DNA of 64,000 nt from Rhea pennata. Its lineage: Eukaryota; Chordata; Aves; Rheiformes; Rheidae. Position numbers and translations under genes: made by a program. Below the pieces are notes generated by a model that was given only the letters and a program-made list of their open reading frames with translations, was not told the origin of the DNA and did no database searches. This document shows, piece by piece, positions 49,881 through 62,197 of this stretch. The stretch spans positions 93,811,765 to 93,875,764 of the forward strand of contig NC_084663.1 in the NCBI RefSeq assembly GCF_028389875.1. Direction: 5' to 3'. Position 1 is the first letter of the stretch. The number at the start of each line of letters is the position of its first letter.

Positions 49881-51521
49881 CAAGCATCTGGAACAGATTT
49901 AGATGTTCCTGCTAACCCAACTGTCTGTTGCTGCCCCCCAAATTGGGCTGATGATGGGATGAGGTAAATGACTCCTAGCTACTCCCATGCAAGTCCACCA
50001 GCTTTCCTTCCAGCTGCCTTTGCATTGGAGCAGATGAGGGAGAGCTGGCACAGCCCACCCTGCAGGCTGACCTGCAGTGACAGTAACTACTACCTAGGGC
50101 ATGGCTCGGAGCAGCGCGCTCAGGCTAGGAAAGGCTGGAGTCCATGCCCTGAGAGAGCCAGAGCCATGTTACAGAGCTGAGAGTATCTAGAAGTCTAATC
50201 CTGACACTAACATTTTCTGGGCAGATCCCTAAGCATGTCTAGCTTCACTTCCACATAAGCAAATACAATTGTGGCTAGGAACTGTTTATCGAAGAAGTGA
50301 CAAAAACTATTATAATTCTGGAAAGGGCAGGTGGGAGAGAGGGGAAGGAAGAAGTAAAGGAGATGAAAATACATAAAAGTGCTTGGTGCATGAGCATGCA
50401 AAAGCCTCGGAGGCATAGAAACAGGGGCACAATCAAGAATGAGATGCACTTCCACAGTCAGTCTGTAAACTGGAAGGGAGAGTAATGTGAGACTAAGAGA
50501 TGGACGGTTCAGGGGAGTTGCGGAGGAAAGACAGGGGATGAATACTCGACTGAAGCTGCCATCAGCAATGGGGGAGACGTTGTGCAGTGGAGCAAGCGCT
50601 CCTTCACTGAGTGTCACTCAGTGCACACTTGACTGAGTTGTGTTATTACAGGATGGAGCTATTCTTCCTTTCTAATAAGTCTAGTCCCCAAAATGTGCAA
50701 CTCCCTTTTCCTTCTAATTACTTTTTCTGGAGATGCAAGCAAGGCACCATTAACACTCTATGCCAAGTTACCAGTTTGAAAGTAGAATGTTAAAAGCCTC
50801 CCTGTTTTTCAGTATTTGACAGTTTTCACTGTGTCTATATGAGTTCTTCTCTTTATCTTTTTAAGAAGTGAAACATATCACCTGGAGCATTCATATACCT
50901 TAGCCTAATAGCTAATTACTGCAAAGATGGTTGTTCAGAAAAATGATGGCTGTTCAAATGGCAGTAACAAGGTCTCCTATTTTATGTAGGCTAGAGCCAT
51001 GCATAGTAGACAGATATGAGAAGTGTCATAGGATTGCCCAAGATACTAGGGTGAAATGTCCTATCTGCAGAAAAAATTAGTTTTCAGGAAACTACTTGGT
51101 TTCTATGATGATGGACAACTAGGCAAAGCCTTAATTACCAGAAATAAAAATCAACTAGGAGTTAGTCTGCCTAAGAGCCATAAAAGTCCTAGTCTCAACA
51201 CAGACTAATCTATATGGTTCTCTTTCATCCCATCTCTTTCCCTGAAAGAGAAGCAAAACTGCTGGATTAAATATGGCTGAGGGTGGGTATGCACCACATC
51301 AGGTGTCATGAATCTGCCTTTGTGGAAGGCCAATTGCTCTCACTCCTCACACAGACTGGACTGCCCACCTGACCTGTCTGCTCCAGCCTGGACCAGGCCT
51401 AGCTGTAGGACTAGGAGAAAGGTCCAAGTCCCTGTTAGGCCTTGTGGGCAAGAAGGCTCTGTAGTCAGAGACCAGTGTCTAGCGGATGTTTAGACTGGGT
51501 AAATGGAAAGAAGAAACTGGG
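49881..51521. other. Non-coding unique sequence
   Basis: No supported gene. The open frames at 49,968-50,180 and 50,207-50,617 (minus) lie in mixed-composition DNA and show no recognisable domain. No repeat was recognised. Confidence 0.5.
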
Positions 51522-51530
51522 TATAAAAGG
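51522..51530 (+). promoter_or_regulatory. TATA-box-like TATAAAAGG
   Basis: A full match to the vertebrate TATA consensus in moderately GC-rich DNA. A start of transcription about 30 bases downstream would lie near 51,552-51,560, ahead of the window's longest open frame. It could be chance, since such words are common in AT-rich vertebrate DNA. Confidence 0.25.
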
Positions 51531-51582
51531 GTTACTCCCAGATCTGGGAATGAAGTAGGTCTGTCTACCCCAGACTCCCAGT

Positions 51583-52230
51583 TTGGAGAGGTTAGGGAAA
51601 GTCCTGGCTACAAAGAAGGTTCCAGTTTCAACTTTTGCCCTTGGTCTCCTGAAACCACTGTGCTCCTTTGGGCACGGAGCAGCTGAGCATCATACTCATA
51701 TGGGGAACCCAGGCAGCCTGTTCCAGGGAGCAAAGGAAGGAAGGAGGGAAAAGCGCAGACTGGAGCATTTTGGAGGGGGGAAGATGGCAAGGGGAAGAGG
51801 GGAAATACAAATGCGCTTGCTCTCAGGGCAGCCTATTCTCCGAGCACCAGTGAACAACAAAGCCTTTGTTTCACCATTACAGACTCTTCAAATGTCAGTG
51901 CCTCTCCTCCTGCCAGGTGGTACCTATAAATTATTCAGTCAACCAACCACATCACGTGCCCCGATAGTGAAGACTGAACTCAACAGCATCAAAAACCAGA
52001 GGAGATTATTTTCCTACGAGAGAGCACACCTATCGTGTAAAGAATCGGCTAACTTCTCCCCGCAGACTCCCTCTGGAGAAGAAAAGGGAAGATACCGCCA
52101 GGAGTGTTGTCAGATCAAAGGCCAACACACTGGTGCCACCATGGTGTCAGCTGTGCCAGGTGCCTGTAGTGAATCACACTGTGGCAAGAGCGCGGGGAGG
52201 TGGCAGCCCCGGTCGTTGCACATTACATAG
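51583..52230 (+). other. Longest open frame, unassigned
   Basis: The frame is open for 215 codons from a TTG and for 176 codons from its first ATG at 51,700. I recognise no family, signal peptide, membrane segment or metal-binding pattern. The predicted product is basic and rich in Ser, Gln and Gly. The local DNA is more GC-rich than average, which lengthens chance frames. Several shorter frames overlap it on both strands. A chance open frame is the likeliest explanation. A lineage-specific gene or an exon of a non-coding RNA remains possible because of the TATA-like box at 51,522. Confidence 0.12.
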
Positions 52231-52274
52231 AGCCTGGCCTAAGCCACGCTTAGCGTCAAGACTGGGCATTGCCA

Positions 52275-52370
52275 GGGTTTAGTCATATCACTTTGAGCAA
52301 TTCACTTACCTCTGTCTGTCTCGGTTTCTTCAGCTGTGAAGCAGAGACAGCAATAGTGGCTTTGCCATGC
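52275..52370 (+). repeat. MIR-type SINE relic, core
   Basis: 'tttgagcaattcacttacct' then 'ctgtctgtctcggtttcttc' and 'agctgtgaagcagagacagc' follow the MIR core (TTGGGCAAGTCACTTAACCT, CTCAGTTTCC, ATCTGTAAAATGGGGATAA) on the plus strand. Confidence 0.65.
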
Positions 52371-55300
52371 CTGACTGCCCTTCTGGCCCCGGCTTCTCAG
52401 CCTGTTGGGCAATTACCGGGACAGCAGCCTGCACATGGGTCTGCTTTTAAGTCTGCAGCCTTAAGGGAGGCAGCTTTGGTTGTGGAAGACCATGGTTGTC
52501 CGAATATATGAACAGTACAGTCAGAGCTGTTACGGCTATTACAGACAGCTGTAGGGGCTGATACAACCTCTTCAAAAAAGGGAATTACAGCCCAGGGAAG
52601 TCAGGTGGGGCAGCCATGCAAGAGTATTGCCCACCGTGCAAATCCCATTTGCATTCACACATGTGAGCTTAGTGCGAAGTGGTTTACCCCTATTTTTCAG
52701 TTATTCAGGTAAAATTCCTTCCCTGAATATAATAATAATAATAATAAAAATATCTGAATGGTCCTCTTGCCACAGTTCTCTAGTGCACCTGCCCCATTAA
52801 AGGGCTCTGGGGCCTCTGAATATGACTACAAATGCTCTTCCTGACCTGAGAGAACAACCTTGGTCCTGCACAGCAAAAAAGATGCTTTCCAAAAGGCAGC
52901 AACCAGCAATTGCATGTAGAGCAGGCATTTCTCTGCATCGAGCAGTGACCCTCCCAAACGATTTGCGTTGTCAGTTTTCCAAGGAAAGCAGCTTTCTGTT
53001 CAGTGTTGACAGGAGAAACGTGACCACAGATTTGAGGGTTGTAGGGGTGGGATTACTTCTTTCTCTTCCTTTACATCCCTGTGCTTCTGATTGCTTTTCT
53101 TAATAAGCATTTAGGGAACAGGGGGAAGGAGAGAGGGAAAAGAGGGTATGAAAGAGCCAGGCTGAAAGCAGATACTTGTGTTAGTCTTGTCAAGCAGTTA
53201 ATTGGACGTTTTTTCTATACACTGTTATTTGACTTCTGCAATGCAAAAGCAAGAAGTTAAAAAAAAAAGCTTTAACCTTAATTATTCCTGCCAATAAAAC
53301 AAACTATCTGCAAATTTAAGCCACAAAAAGAAGTTGCAAAAGCAAATGTGAATGAAAAGATTTTCAAGTTTAAACAAAACAGAGGTTCTGATTTTACTCT
53401 GTTTCCCTAGTTCCACATTACAGACGTACTCATGATCTGAGTCCTCTTTACAGAAATACGGAAAATGCCGTAGATGTTAGGGAAAGAGTCCTGTCAGGGT
53501 TCAGGTATTAGACTAGAACTTTGGAAATGTTGCCAGGAGTTTCTCTCACAAATCCACTGAGTTATTGAAATATTATGGGTTATTCACACTGTGTGAGGAG
53601 CCAAGAAAACCCAGTTAAGGAAGGAGAGGCCCTTTGTAAGAGCCATCTTTTGCTTACTGCAAATAAGAAGCACTTTCTGGTCTTTGTGCAACTAGCCTAG
53701 AGGTCCATTTGAATACTGCATACCAAGAACATGTTCCTGCACATCACCCCCCTCCATCCTAGGTACATGTGTACAGGATTCCTTTGGTATCACTCCAAAA
53801 TATTCAACCAGTTTGGGTCTCCTAGAGCTTCTTATACTATATTGATGCAAAGAGGTGGCAGAAAAATTGTCTTTATATTGTCTAACCAGACTGGAACTTC
53901 TTGACAGCTGGCACCAAGCTGAGGGGACTGACAGAAGGAGAAAGGAAGATCTCCGTACAGGAGGAGATCTCCACACCAGCTTGTACAACAACCCTTTCCT
54001 TTGATTTCAGAGTGGTAATAATTTTCTCTTCAGAATGACAGCTTGGGGCTCAGCTGCTGCAACACTGTTTTTGGAATCAAATTACTAGAAAGGTCAGAAT
54101 CATTAACATGCGCTTTAGGAAGAAGGAAAATACCAGGCAAAACCTGTAAGCTTCCACTGCTGAAAGATACCTACTGGACTAGCAGATGATATTATTTGCT
54201 TCATTTCATTGTAAGCAGAAGGGTGTCCTCTTGTCAACGGGTGGAGATGGATGTCATTCTGCTTGGAGGGCTCACAAAAATATGCACAGCAGGAGGAGCC
54301 TCTCCAGATTTCATGGAAATTCGGAGGCACAAAAAAGTGTTAGAGGGAGTGAATGAATAGTTTATGTACCTGACATGGCCCTAACCTGCACACTATCTAT
54401 AAAGCTCCTCTAGCACTCTGCACTACTGAGGATGGTTGTCCCACTGTTGAAATGTGCTGACTATTCTTGCTTCCAAATCCAGCAGGACACAGTGAATACG
54501 GAGCTGGTGTTACACTCCCAAGACAAGAATTCAGAAGAGAGTTCTGCTCATGCACCCATTATATGGAATTACCATTAGGCATGAATTAATAAGAGAAAAA
54601 AAAAAGCAGACAAAGGCTTCCACACTGCTTGAGCTACAGCTTTGTCTTCCCTGTTTACCTAACACCTCTGTGAAGCCACCTGGAGACAACTTGTGCCTAA
54701 GCAGTGTATGACCCACCAAGGTATCCAGCAGGTCAGGGCAACATTTTTCCCTACAGAGAGTATTCAAATAAAAAGCCAAAACATCTATCTAGAAATAATC
54801 TAGAGTGCCTCAAAAGAACAGTATTTGGGGGGCTTTGTGCATGACTTGTCTTCTTTGACCTGGGCCTCACTAAGTAAAAGCAACTCTAAATACTCCACCA
54901 TATGTCCAAGACAATGCTGAACATCAGATGGAGTTGATCTCTGTCCAAAACTTCTGAATTTTAACAATATAAACAGTGTATTTACAGGCACCTCTCCCAG
55001 GTGCATTTATCCATCTCCACCCAGGTAACTAAGCTGCTCTTACATTTCATACCCCATATTTTTGTACCCCTGTTCCACTCATATTTGTCATGGATATCTA
55101 TCTCTCGGATGGATAATAGGATTCACCTTGATGTGATATAGCCAGCCACCCTGTTGCAACCTGTCCCATGAAAAATATCTTTCTAATCCTGGAGAATGTC
55201 ATGTGTACTAGCTGCTGCCCTCCTGGTATGAATCCTCTTGAGCAGATTCAGTTTCACGCAAATCCTAGCAATAGAGACCCTCCTAGGCTGGGAGTTCACA

Positions 55301-57554
55301 TCCCCTATAGTGTTCTTCAAGAGAAAAATCACCATTGATTTCCCCACGGGATCCACCTTTAAACCTTTAAAGGCTGTATGTTTTCCTTCACAGAGCACGA
55401 AAGTTCTGTGCTTTTCTTACCACCTGATAGCCTGCTTTGGATTTCACTGTTCAGATGTCTCGCCCTGTATCTCCCTGTCTTACTTGTACATCCTTTGGTG
55501 CAGCATTGCATATTCACACTCAGGGTTCACCTTCACTTGCAGCATTAACTTGGACTTTTCCATAAGCATTTTTCTTTATCCAGCTCTCCTTCATCCACAA
55601 AAACCTATTGCCTGAGTTTAATGAGCCATTCAACTTGGCTCTGGCTCAGGCTCAGGCTCAAGTTGTTAGCCACTGTATTCAAAAGTGCTAGTCTTCCCGT
55701 CCTTTTCCATACCTTCCCTTGAGCCATATGCTCTTGGTCAGCAGTCTACTCCCTACTTTGACATCAGGAATAACTCCTCCTTTAACACACTATATACTAG
55801 GTTTAAGTCTACCTGAAATGCAGCCTGAAAGGTAGGCAGTATGTTTACTATTTCCATGGAGATGCCCAGACCAGTCCTTTGACTACACAAAAGGAAAGAG
55901 CTCCCCGGGTGCTGTGGGGCGGAGAACCTGGAGGTGATGCCAGAAGCCCTATGGCCTCACTTGAGTGAGCACACCTTTTCAGAGGACATGCTCCAGTGTG
56001 GCTTAAGATACTTGTATTTGCTAGTCCCAAGGTCGTACAACAGCAAAAATGCACCCTTCATGCAGGATACTCCTGTGAGAGCTCAGCTGAGCTGTACGCT
56101 TTGCCTGCTCCTTGCTGTGCAGTTTCCACACGATTATTCTCATACTCATCACAGATTACTGTGATTGCACAGACTGACTCTTTTTGTGCGTGGATTCACT
56201 TGGCTTTTGCTACTGCTTTGCATTGTGCTGTGTTGGTTACAACACTGCCACTGCAATCAAGTGTTTAGGTTCATAGCAGAACAAGCCTTTGAAGAGACAA
56301 TTACCTTATTTTATCCTATTAACCCTGTGTGCCAAACTTGGAAGCTCTGGCAAGCACCTCCACTGGAGAAAGGGTATATCAGACATGGACGATATTAGGC
56401 AAGATTTCGCTCCGTGCTCAGGAAAGCCAATTCTGGAAGGTTGAAGAGAAGCTGCATTTTGTTCGCTTGTACTGTTTTTGAGGGGGACAGTGCTTTAAAT
56501 TTGCAGAAGTGGGTTGCTGCCTCAGGATGAGGACTCCTTGACTCCAACCGTGACCATGAATATTGCAGCAGAGATTCCTTACTTTTTACATCTGGCCAGT
56601 CCTGCGAGCCAGAGTAAAACCACAGCAGCCATGACCTTGCTCTCACCTTTTGCTTGTCACTACAGGTTTTTTTGTTGGTTTGTTTGATTTTTTTGTCAGC
56701 CGGTATCTTTATGGGACATAAGGGTGGTGGAAGGATTGTGTTCACCTGGCGATGAGCTTAGGGCTTATCTTTGTGCAGGAATGTAACAAATGTCCTGAAA
56801 ATAACAGTTGTGCACGCCTCTTCCCTCTGCGGGCACCTCCACGCAGGATGTCCTCAGGGCATGGACAGAGCTCACAAATCAAAGACCTGGCTTCGGGCCA
56901 GTGCTCTGTCCTTTGCCTGTTGTTCAGGCAAACTCCTAAGATGCCCTAAAAGTGAAATTAATTGTGGACAAGCTTGCTTCTACCCACAAGGGGATTAGAG
57001 TTAATAGCTTAATGTTCTCACGGCAAAAAAAAGAGGGGGGAGGGAAGAACAAAGAAAGGAAAAAAAAATGCACGCATTTTTAAGCAGCCTGGCTGCTGGG
57101 CTGAGTGTTTCCTTAATGTGGCTGCAGGAGAGATGGTGGTTAGGGAGAGGCAGTAGGATCCTGTTTTGTATATGCAGATTTCAGGGCTGAATCGCAGGTT
57201 TTCCAGTCTCCTGACGACAGGGCAACAACAGTGCTATCTGGGTATTCCTTCTGCAGTGATCATCAGATGACCTTGAGATCCACCCGTGTGGGGCTGTAGG
57301 CTTTACGTAAATATCCCGCTTCCCAGGGTGGTGTTTTCGGCTGTATCAGAGACAATCCCAGAAGAATCGACTCAGTTTGGCTCACCCTCCCCTTCCTCTC
57401 ACCCTCCCCCTTGTGCACCAGCCCTCCCTTACTCTGGGCTGTTAAAAAAAAAAAAAAAAAAAAACTCAGAGATTTCTCTTTTAGCACTGACCTTCTGAGC
57501 TTGCTAATGATGAAGATAGGAAGAGGCTGCAACCAGACAGAGAAAAAAGAGACG
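52371..57554. other. Non-coding unique sequence
   Basis: No supported gene. An (AAT)n tract lies at 52,726-52,747, a (GGCTCA)n run at about 55,638-55,660 and A21 at 57,444-57,464. Minus-strand frames at 54,800-55,006 and 55,183-55,398, and overlapping plus frames at 55.2-56.4 kb, were read and not assigned. 53,100-53,690 is AT-rich and without frames. Confidence 0.5.
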
Positions 57555-57895
57555 CCTGGTGCCAGCAGGCAAGCGTGTGAGTAGCGCACATGCTGCTGGA
57601 GGGTTGCCAAATCACTCTAGTAACGGCTGCTCGTCCTTCTTCTGAAGAAAATGATGGAGCGCACACGCGAGAAGCTGCAGCCGAGTGTCAGAAATGCTGA
57701 GATGCAACGGGAGAGTGCCGCAGCCAATGGAAATTTCCCTGGGAGCTGGTGCCCTTCGCATGGGGGGACAAGGGCTGCAGGCCCTCGGGGGGCGTCCGTC
57801 TGGCTCACAGGCAGCTGTACTGCCCCCGTGTCACCGCACGGATAGGGCGCACACCGTGAAAGGAGGCTGGGGGGTGAGCTCAGGAGCCAGGTGAG
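57555..57895 (+). promoter_or_regulatory. CpG-rich patch, candidate promoter/exon
   Basis: About 20 CpG dinucleotides fall between 57,555 and 57,855 by hand count, far denser than the rest of the window. Within it AGCCAAT (57,722-57,728) abuts GGAAATTTCC (57,729-57,738), a perfect kappaB-type palindrome. CAG|GTGAGC, a strong 5' splice-site match, sits at 57,888-57,896. CpG content stays raised to about 58,110. No TATA box and no recognisable protein are present, so the patch could be a CpG-island promoter with a non-coding first exon, or an enhancer. Overlapping open frames on both strands (up to 153 codons, minus) follow from the GC content. Confidence 0.35.
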
Positions 57896-58943
57896 CTCCT
57901 GACCAGCATGGGCTGCCAGCATGACCTGGGCAGCAGGGAGCTGGGCTGCTCTCCACCACGCGCAGGGGTGGCTGTCCCCAAGGCCCAGCCTCGACCCTGT
58001 CTCTGCAGGTGATCCCCAGCTGCCTCTCCGGCTGCTTCTCCCCTGCTGCTTTGGACACATGGTCTTGAAATGAGACAATTGGGTCCAGCTGTCCCGTGCC
58101 TGGAGCGAGCCGTGCTAGAGGGGTGGCAGCCAAGGTGACTTCACGTGTCCTGGTTTCTAGAGCCATCTACATCTTGTGGCCATCTATAGCTGCCTCAGGG
58201 CTGCTTCCGCACATACCCAGTAACCACTTCCACAGTACACTTCAGTTGCATAGTATGATGAGGCTACAGGAATACCTCACCCTTTTCGGGAGGGGTCTGA
58301 GGTTTGGGATTTCACCAAAACAATGTCCCATCCTCCTCACCCCCAAGTATTGGGATGCACTTGGCAGCCTGGCCTGTAGTACTGCAGGCTTCCCTTGAAC
58401 GAGGAAGGGAAGGATGTAAAACATTGCCAGGGGACAAAGGAGAATTGTAGCTTAAAATACTGGACTGCTACTTGCATTGAGCTGGAGGATGGAAAAAAAG
58501 GGGGGAAAAAAGGCAGCTGGCGATGCAATGATGGGGATATTGGCTAGATGGTGCTAGTACATACTCTTGTGCGTTTGTCAGAGACTAGTACAACAAGATA
58601 ACAGATTTTCCTACAGAGGTTTCATTTCCACGAAGAAACTACAATCTGTAGATGGTATTGCTGAGAGATAACTCGTAGCGCCCAGTGAAGTTCCTGACCC
58701 TTTCAAAGATGATGGGTCTATGGAATATAAGAAAGATAATGCTCTCTTTGCACAGTAGGCAAATGATAAGCAGCTGACATATTCAATCCAGTACTTCTAT
58801 GCTGGCTAAACATAACACAAAATATCTACCTCATGTCATCCATGAAATCAGCCCTTCCTGCACTATGCTGCAGGGAGTTGTTCTTAATCCTCTGGACTGT
58901 AGAGCATTAGGCTCTCCTGTTTAAGCTAGTAGAGCCAGCTCCA

Positions 58944-58957
58944 GTAACCAAGGCAAC
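58944..58957. promoter_or_regulatory. RFX X-box-like site
   Basis: GTAACCAAGGCAAC fits the RFX pattern GTNRCC-N(0-3)-RGYAAC at every constrained position. It is the second such site in the window, about 9.5 kb from the first. Function is unproven. Confidence 0.45.
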
Positions 58958-59421
58958 AGTAGGCTCCTCAGCCTCTAACATGAGCGTATCTACACCGTGA
59001 GGTGAAGATCTTGGCTCAAGCACGCCTACTCCAATGACCTTCAGACTTCCCATCCATACACTGTGGCTTCAGTTTGGCTGTATCCTGCTTGTGGCACAAG
59101 TTATGCAGTATCCACATTGCTCTTCAGAAGATCCGAGTCTAGGTAGGAGAGATCCTGTGTCCTGCAGTGGTGAGAAACCACCGGCCTTCTGGGACACCTG
59201 CTAGTAGACTGGTGCTTGACCTAATAAGGTTGTATGAAGTTTGGATTACTGCTAGGAGTGTCCAGGCTATACCAAACTCCAGAGCTTGGATTAAATGTCT
59301 TCTAGCTCTCTTAGTGTACACCTGCATGTCAACATGAAGGTCAAAAGTAAATTCACTCTTGAAAATAGGCTCAGACCTATAGCAAACAACCTGTGTAGCT
59401 GTGCCTTACATAGCCCAGTCA

Positions 59422-59435
59422 CCACTAGGGGGAAC
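59422..59435 (+). promoter_or_regulatory. CTCF-like site
   Basis: CCACTAGGGGGAAC agrees with the CTCF core CCASYAGRKGGCRS except for A in place of C at position 12. It points to higher coordinates, opposite to the site at 25,887, so the pair is divergent. Confidence 0.35.
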
Positions 59436-60566
59436 AGAAGGCCACACTGATATGCAAAATTATAAGATTATTCTCTAAAATAAATACAATCAACCAGGAA
59501 ATACTAATGGACATTCTCCATTAATACTAGGAAAACATATTTGAAATACAGACATGTCCTAATCTGGTGAGAGGGGAAAGTAGAAATCAGAAATGGAAAC
59601 AGAGAAGGAACTTCTAACCTCTGCCTTTCTTCCAAGTCTCATCACCAACTCTTTCTGTAAGCAGTGGGCTAAAGGGGGCACATTATACTTAAGTGTCCCT
59701 GAAGCTGTTGAAAGGAGTCCAAAGTCAGCAGAGAACTAGGCTGATGAAGGCTAATTGGTGGGGTTGGGGTGGAGAGGCACAATACCACAGTGCTGGTGAG
59801 TTCCCACCAGGGTTTTGGCTCCCAAGGAATTAAGCAAGGAGGAGAAGAGATCATCTTTGCCATTTGTACCATAAAGAGCCTACAAGCATCCAAAACCAGG
59901 TTCCTGGAGTGACCATAACATGTTCCACTTGGGAGCAGAACCAGCTGTGTGTATGTGCCCAGACACCCTGCTCTGTGGACTCGCAGCTCTGCATGAGACT
60001 GAATTCTCCAGTCCAAGTCTGCCAAATGCAATAGTGGAAAAAGAAAGCAGAAAACTGACTAACTAGAAAGTGGAAACAGCCAGTACTAAGGCTGACCCCT
60101 AAGTACAGACAGAAGTAAGACAAAGAGCAGAAAATATCAACGAGATTAAACAGTACAAATCCCTGCATGTCCTTGCCTATCTTTAGGGCTAGCAAGGACA
60201 GGACATCCATGGGCACTGCCCCAATTGCTCATTCAAGGTTATTCACACCCTACATGTGCCCTTTGGCCCATGTCTGCCCAACATCAGGGTGCCTTGCGAG
60301 GTGCCAGGATGCCAGGACACTTTACACCACCACTCCCACACAGAGTGGCCAAGGATCAAAATGGACTAAGGGAATAAGCTAGTCCTTTTCACTTAAATCT
60401 CCATAAAGGTCAAGGTTGACTGAGAAGCACTGTGGGAAGAAACTGCATTCCCACTGCCTCTGCTGCCAGTCATTTCAAAATATTTTTAAGTCTTCAGGGC
60501 TATCTCTTTCCTGTGGGATGTATTTAAGTGCCTTTATCCTCCATTTCATTTTGTCAGAACAACTGC

Positions 60567-60626
60567 GCTGACTTCAGTGGGTTTGTTCCTGATCTACGCT
60601 GCTATAAATGAGAGGAGAGTCAGGCC
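60567..60626 (+). repeat. Ancient amniote interspersed repeat
   Basis: 'tgacttcagtgggtttgttc' then 'ctgatctacgctgctataaa' and 'tgagaggagagtcagg' closely follows a short element widespread in reptile and bird genomes (TTGACTTCAATGGAGTTACT, CCTGATTTACACTGGTGTAA, ATGAGAGGAGAATCAGGCC). I do not recall its library name with confidence. Confidence 0.6.
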
Positions 60627-62152
60627 TCCAAGTCCCTGTTCCCGGGAATGAATGCTGAAGGTCTCTCTTGATCAGCACAGCAGCTGCAGAGAAGTCTGTA
60701 GAAGAAACTACCCCATTACTGTCCTTTGTCTATCTGACTCATCGTGATCTTGTTGTCACTAGCCACTAATTTAACTCCTCATATCCTGACAGCTTTAGCT
60801 TGACTACTTTCTTATTCATAAGCTTGCTCTCACTTCTACAGGTGCTACCCTGCCCGGCATGGAGGAAATGTTTTCCCCTTCACTCACACTGGCAAAAGTT
60901 GTGCAGCACTGTACCATGTGCCTTGAACACCTGCCAGCCATACTCCACTCAGGAACTATATTCAGAGGCCCCCAACCAAATAAGGGCTACAAAACAGCTG
61001 CAAAGCTAGCTCACATATTTGCTTCTTTTATGACCCATTTCTCCCTAGTGCAAGAAGAGGAAAAGCTTGGGTTATACATGGATGTGGTCGCTGTGGCTGT
61101 ATGTCACAGGGAGAACCCATCCACCCCTAGGATGGTGCATTTCAGGCCTTTGGTGTCCTCTGCCCTCTCCTCCCAACCTTCAGCCAGGCTGGCTGCTTGT
61201 GTTGCCTGCTACACACCTCCATAACTCTGCTTTCATCTTCTGACCCACAGAGGACTCATTTATGTGCACATCCAGAGCTGTCCACATCGTACTCATGGCC
61301 TGTCTTCCTTTCTCTATCTTCACCCTCAAGTGCGAGTCTCCCGCACTACCCCACTGCACACACGACCTCATGGAGGCTGCCTCTCCCCAGGATTACAGGC
61401 CTTGGGCCTGCAGTGTCCCCAGCATTTGAGCAATTCTCCCAGGCCATATTTATCTCAGGGGTGGGCTGAGGGTAGGAAGACGCAAAACTGGTTTGCCCCT
61501 GACAGGAGGTCTCTGATTCTCAGCTGGCCTAATGCTGCTGGTGAGACAGGCTGATACCACAAAACACTGTGCTGGGAACAACTCAGAGACCACAAAAGCT
61601 CCAACCTTCAATTTCAAGTTTTCTGTCAAGAGAGAATGACTATTTGCTGCAATTTTGATCCCAGCTCAGGCTTGGCATTTGAACCTTGAAAAAAGGACAG
61701 GGTAGCTGAATCTAAGCTGTGGAGTCGAGTTTCTCCAAAAGCCTTTCAGAGGATCTTTTCTGGAATCCTTTCAGGATTTTTCCATTCTGAGACCCACGCT
61801 GCCCAGAGAAGAGTGTTATGGCCTCCTCCCATACAGCAGTAGCATCTCTCAGTGTAGTAACCACAAGATGACTGTTTCTGTAATGAAATGTATCTTCATA
61901 TTATGAAGTCTATTTTCATACTATTTTAGCTATGGTAAGAGAAAGATCTTTCTGAATAGAAGCCTATTAGCACCTTACAAAAACCTGGCCTATCCAGGCT
62001 TCAGCCATTTGCTGTTTCTAGAAAGTCAAGCTTTGTAATCCTTTGGCCCCAAAGATGTCACAGGGAGCTTTATTCTTGATTTCTGTGGTGCAAGGGTTTT
62101 ACATAAATGTACATATACACACATATACACAAATACAATCACAGACACACAC

Positions 62153-62154
<2 letters not shown>

Positions 62155-62192
<38 letters not shown>
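62155..62192. repeat. (TA)19 microsatellite
   Basis: About 38 bases of pure TA alternation, preceded by a degenerate CA/TA stretch from about 62,110. Self-complementary and able to extrude a cruciform. Short open frames across it are artefacts. Confidence 0.93.

Positions 62193-62197
<5 letters not shown>

Larger units (their letters stand above)
57896..60566. other. Non-coding unique sequence
   Basis: No supported gene. The left 200 bases continue the CpG-enriched patch. An X-box-like site (58,944) and a CTCF-like site (59,422) are listed separately. Minus-strand frames at 59.67-60.22 kb overlap in two registers and are unassigned. Confidence 0.5.

Noticed and set aside
54800..55398. Two minus-strand frames that read somewhat like ordinary protein
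   Set aside because: No family could be named and the frames are separated by closed sequence. Left unassigned rather than called a pseudogene.
57617..58078. 153-codon minus-strand frame over the CpG-rich patch
   Set aside because: Length is explained by high GC content, and no motif is recognisable. The regulatory reading is preferred.
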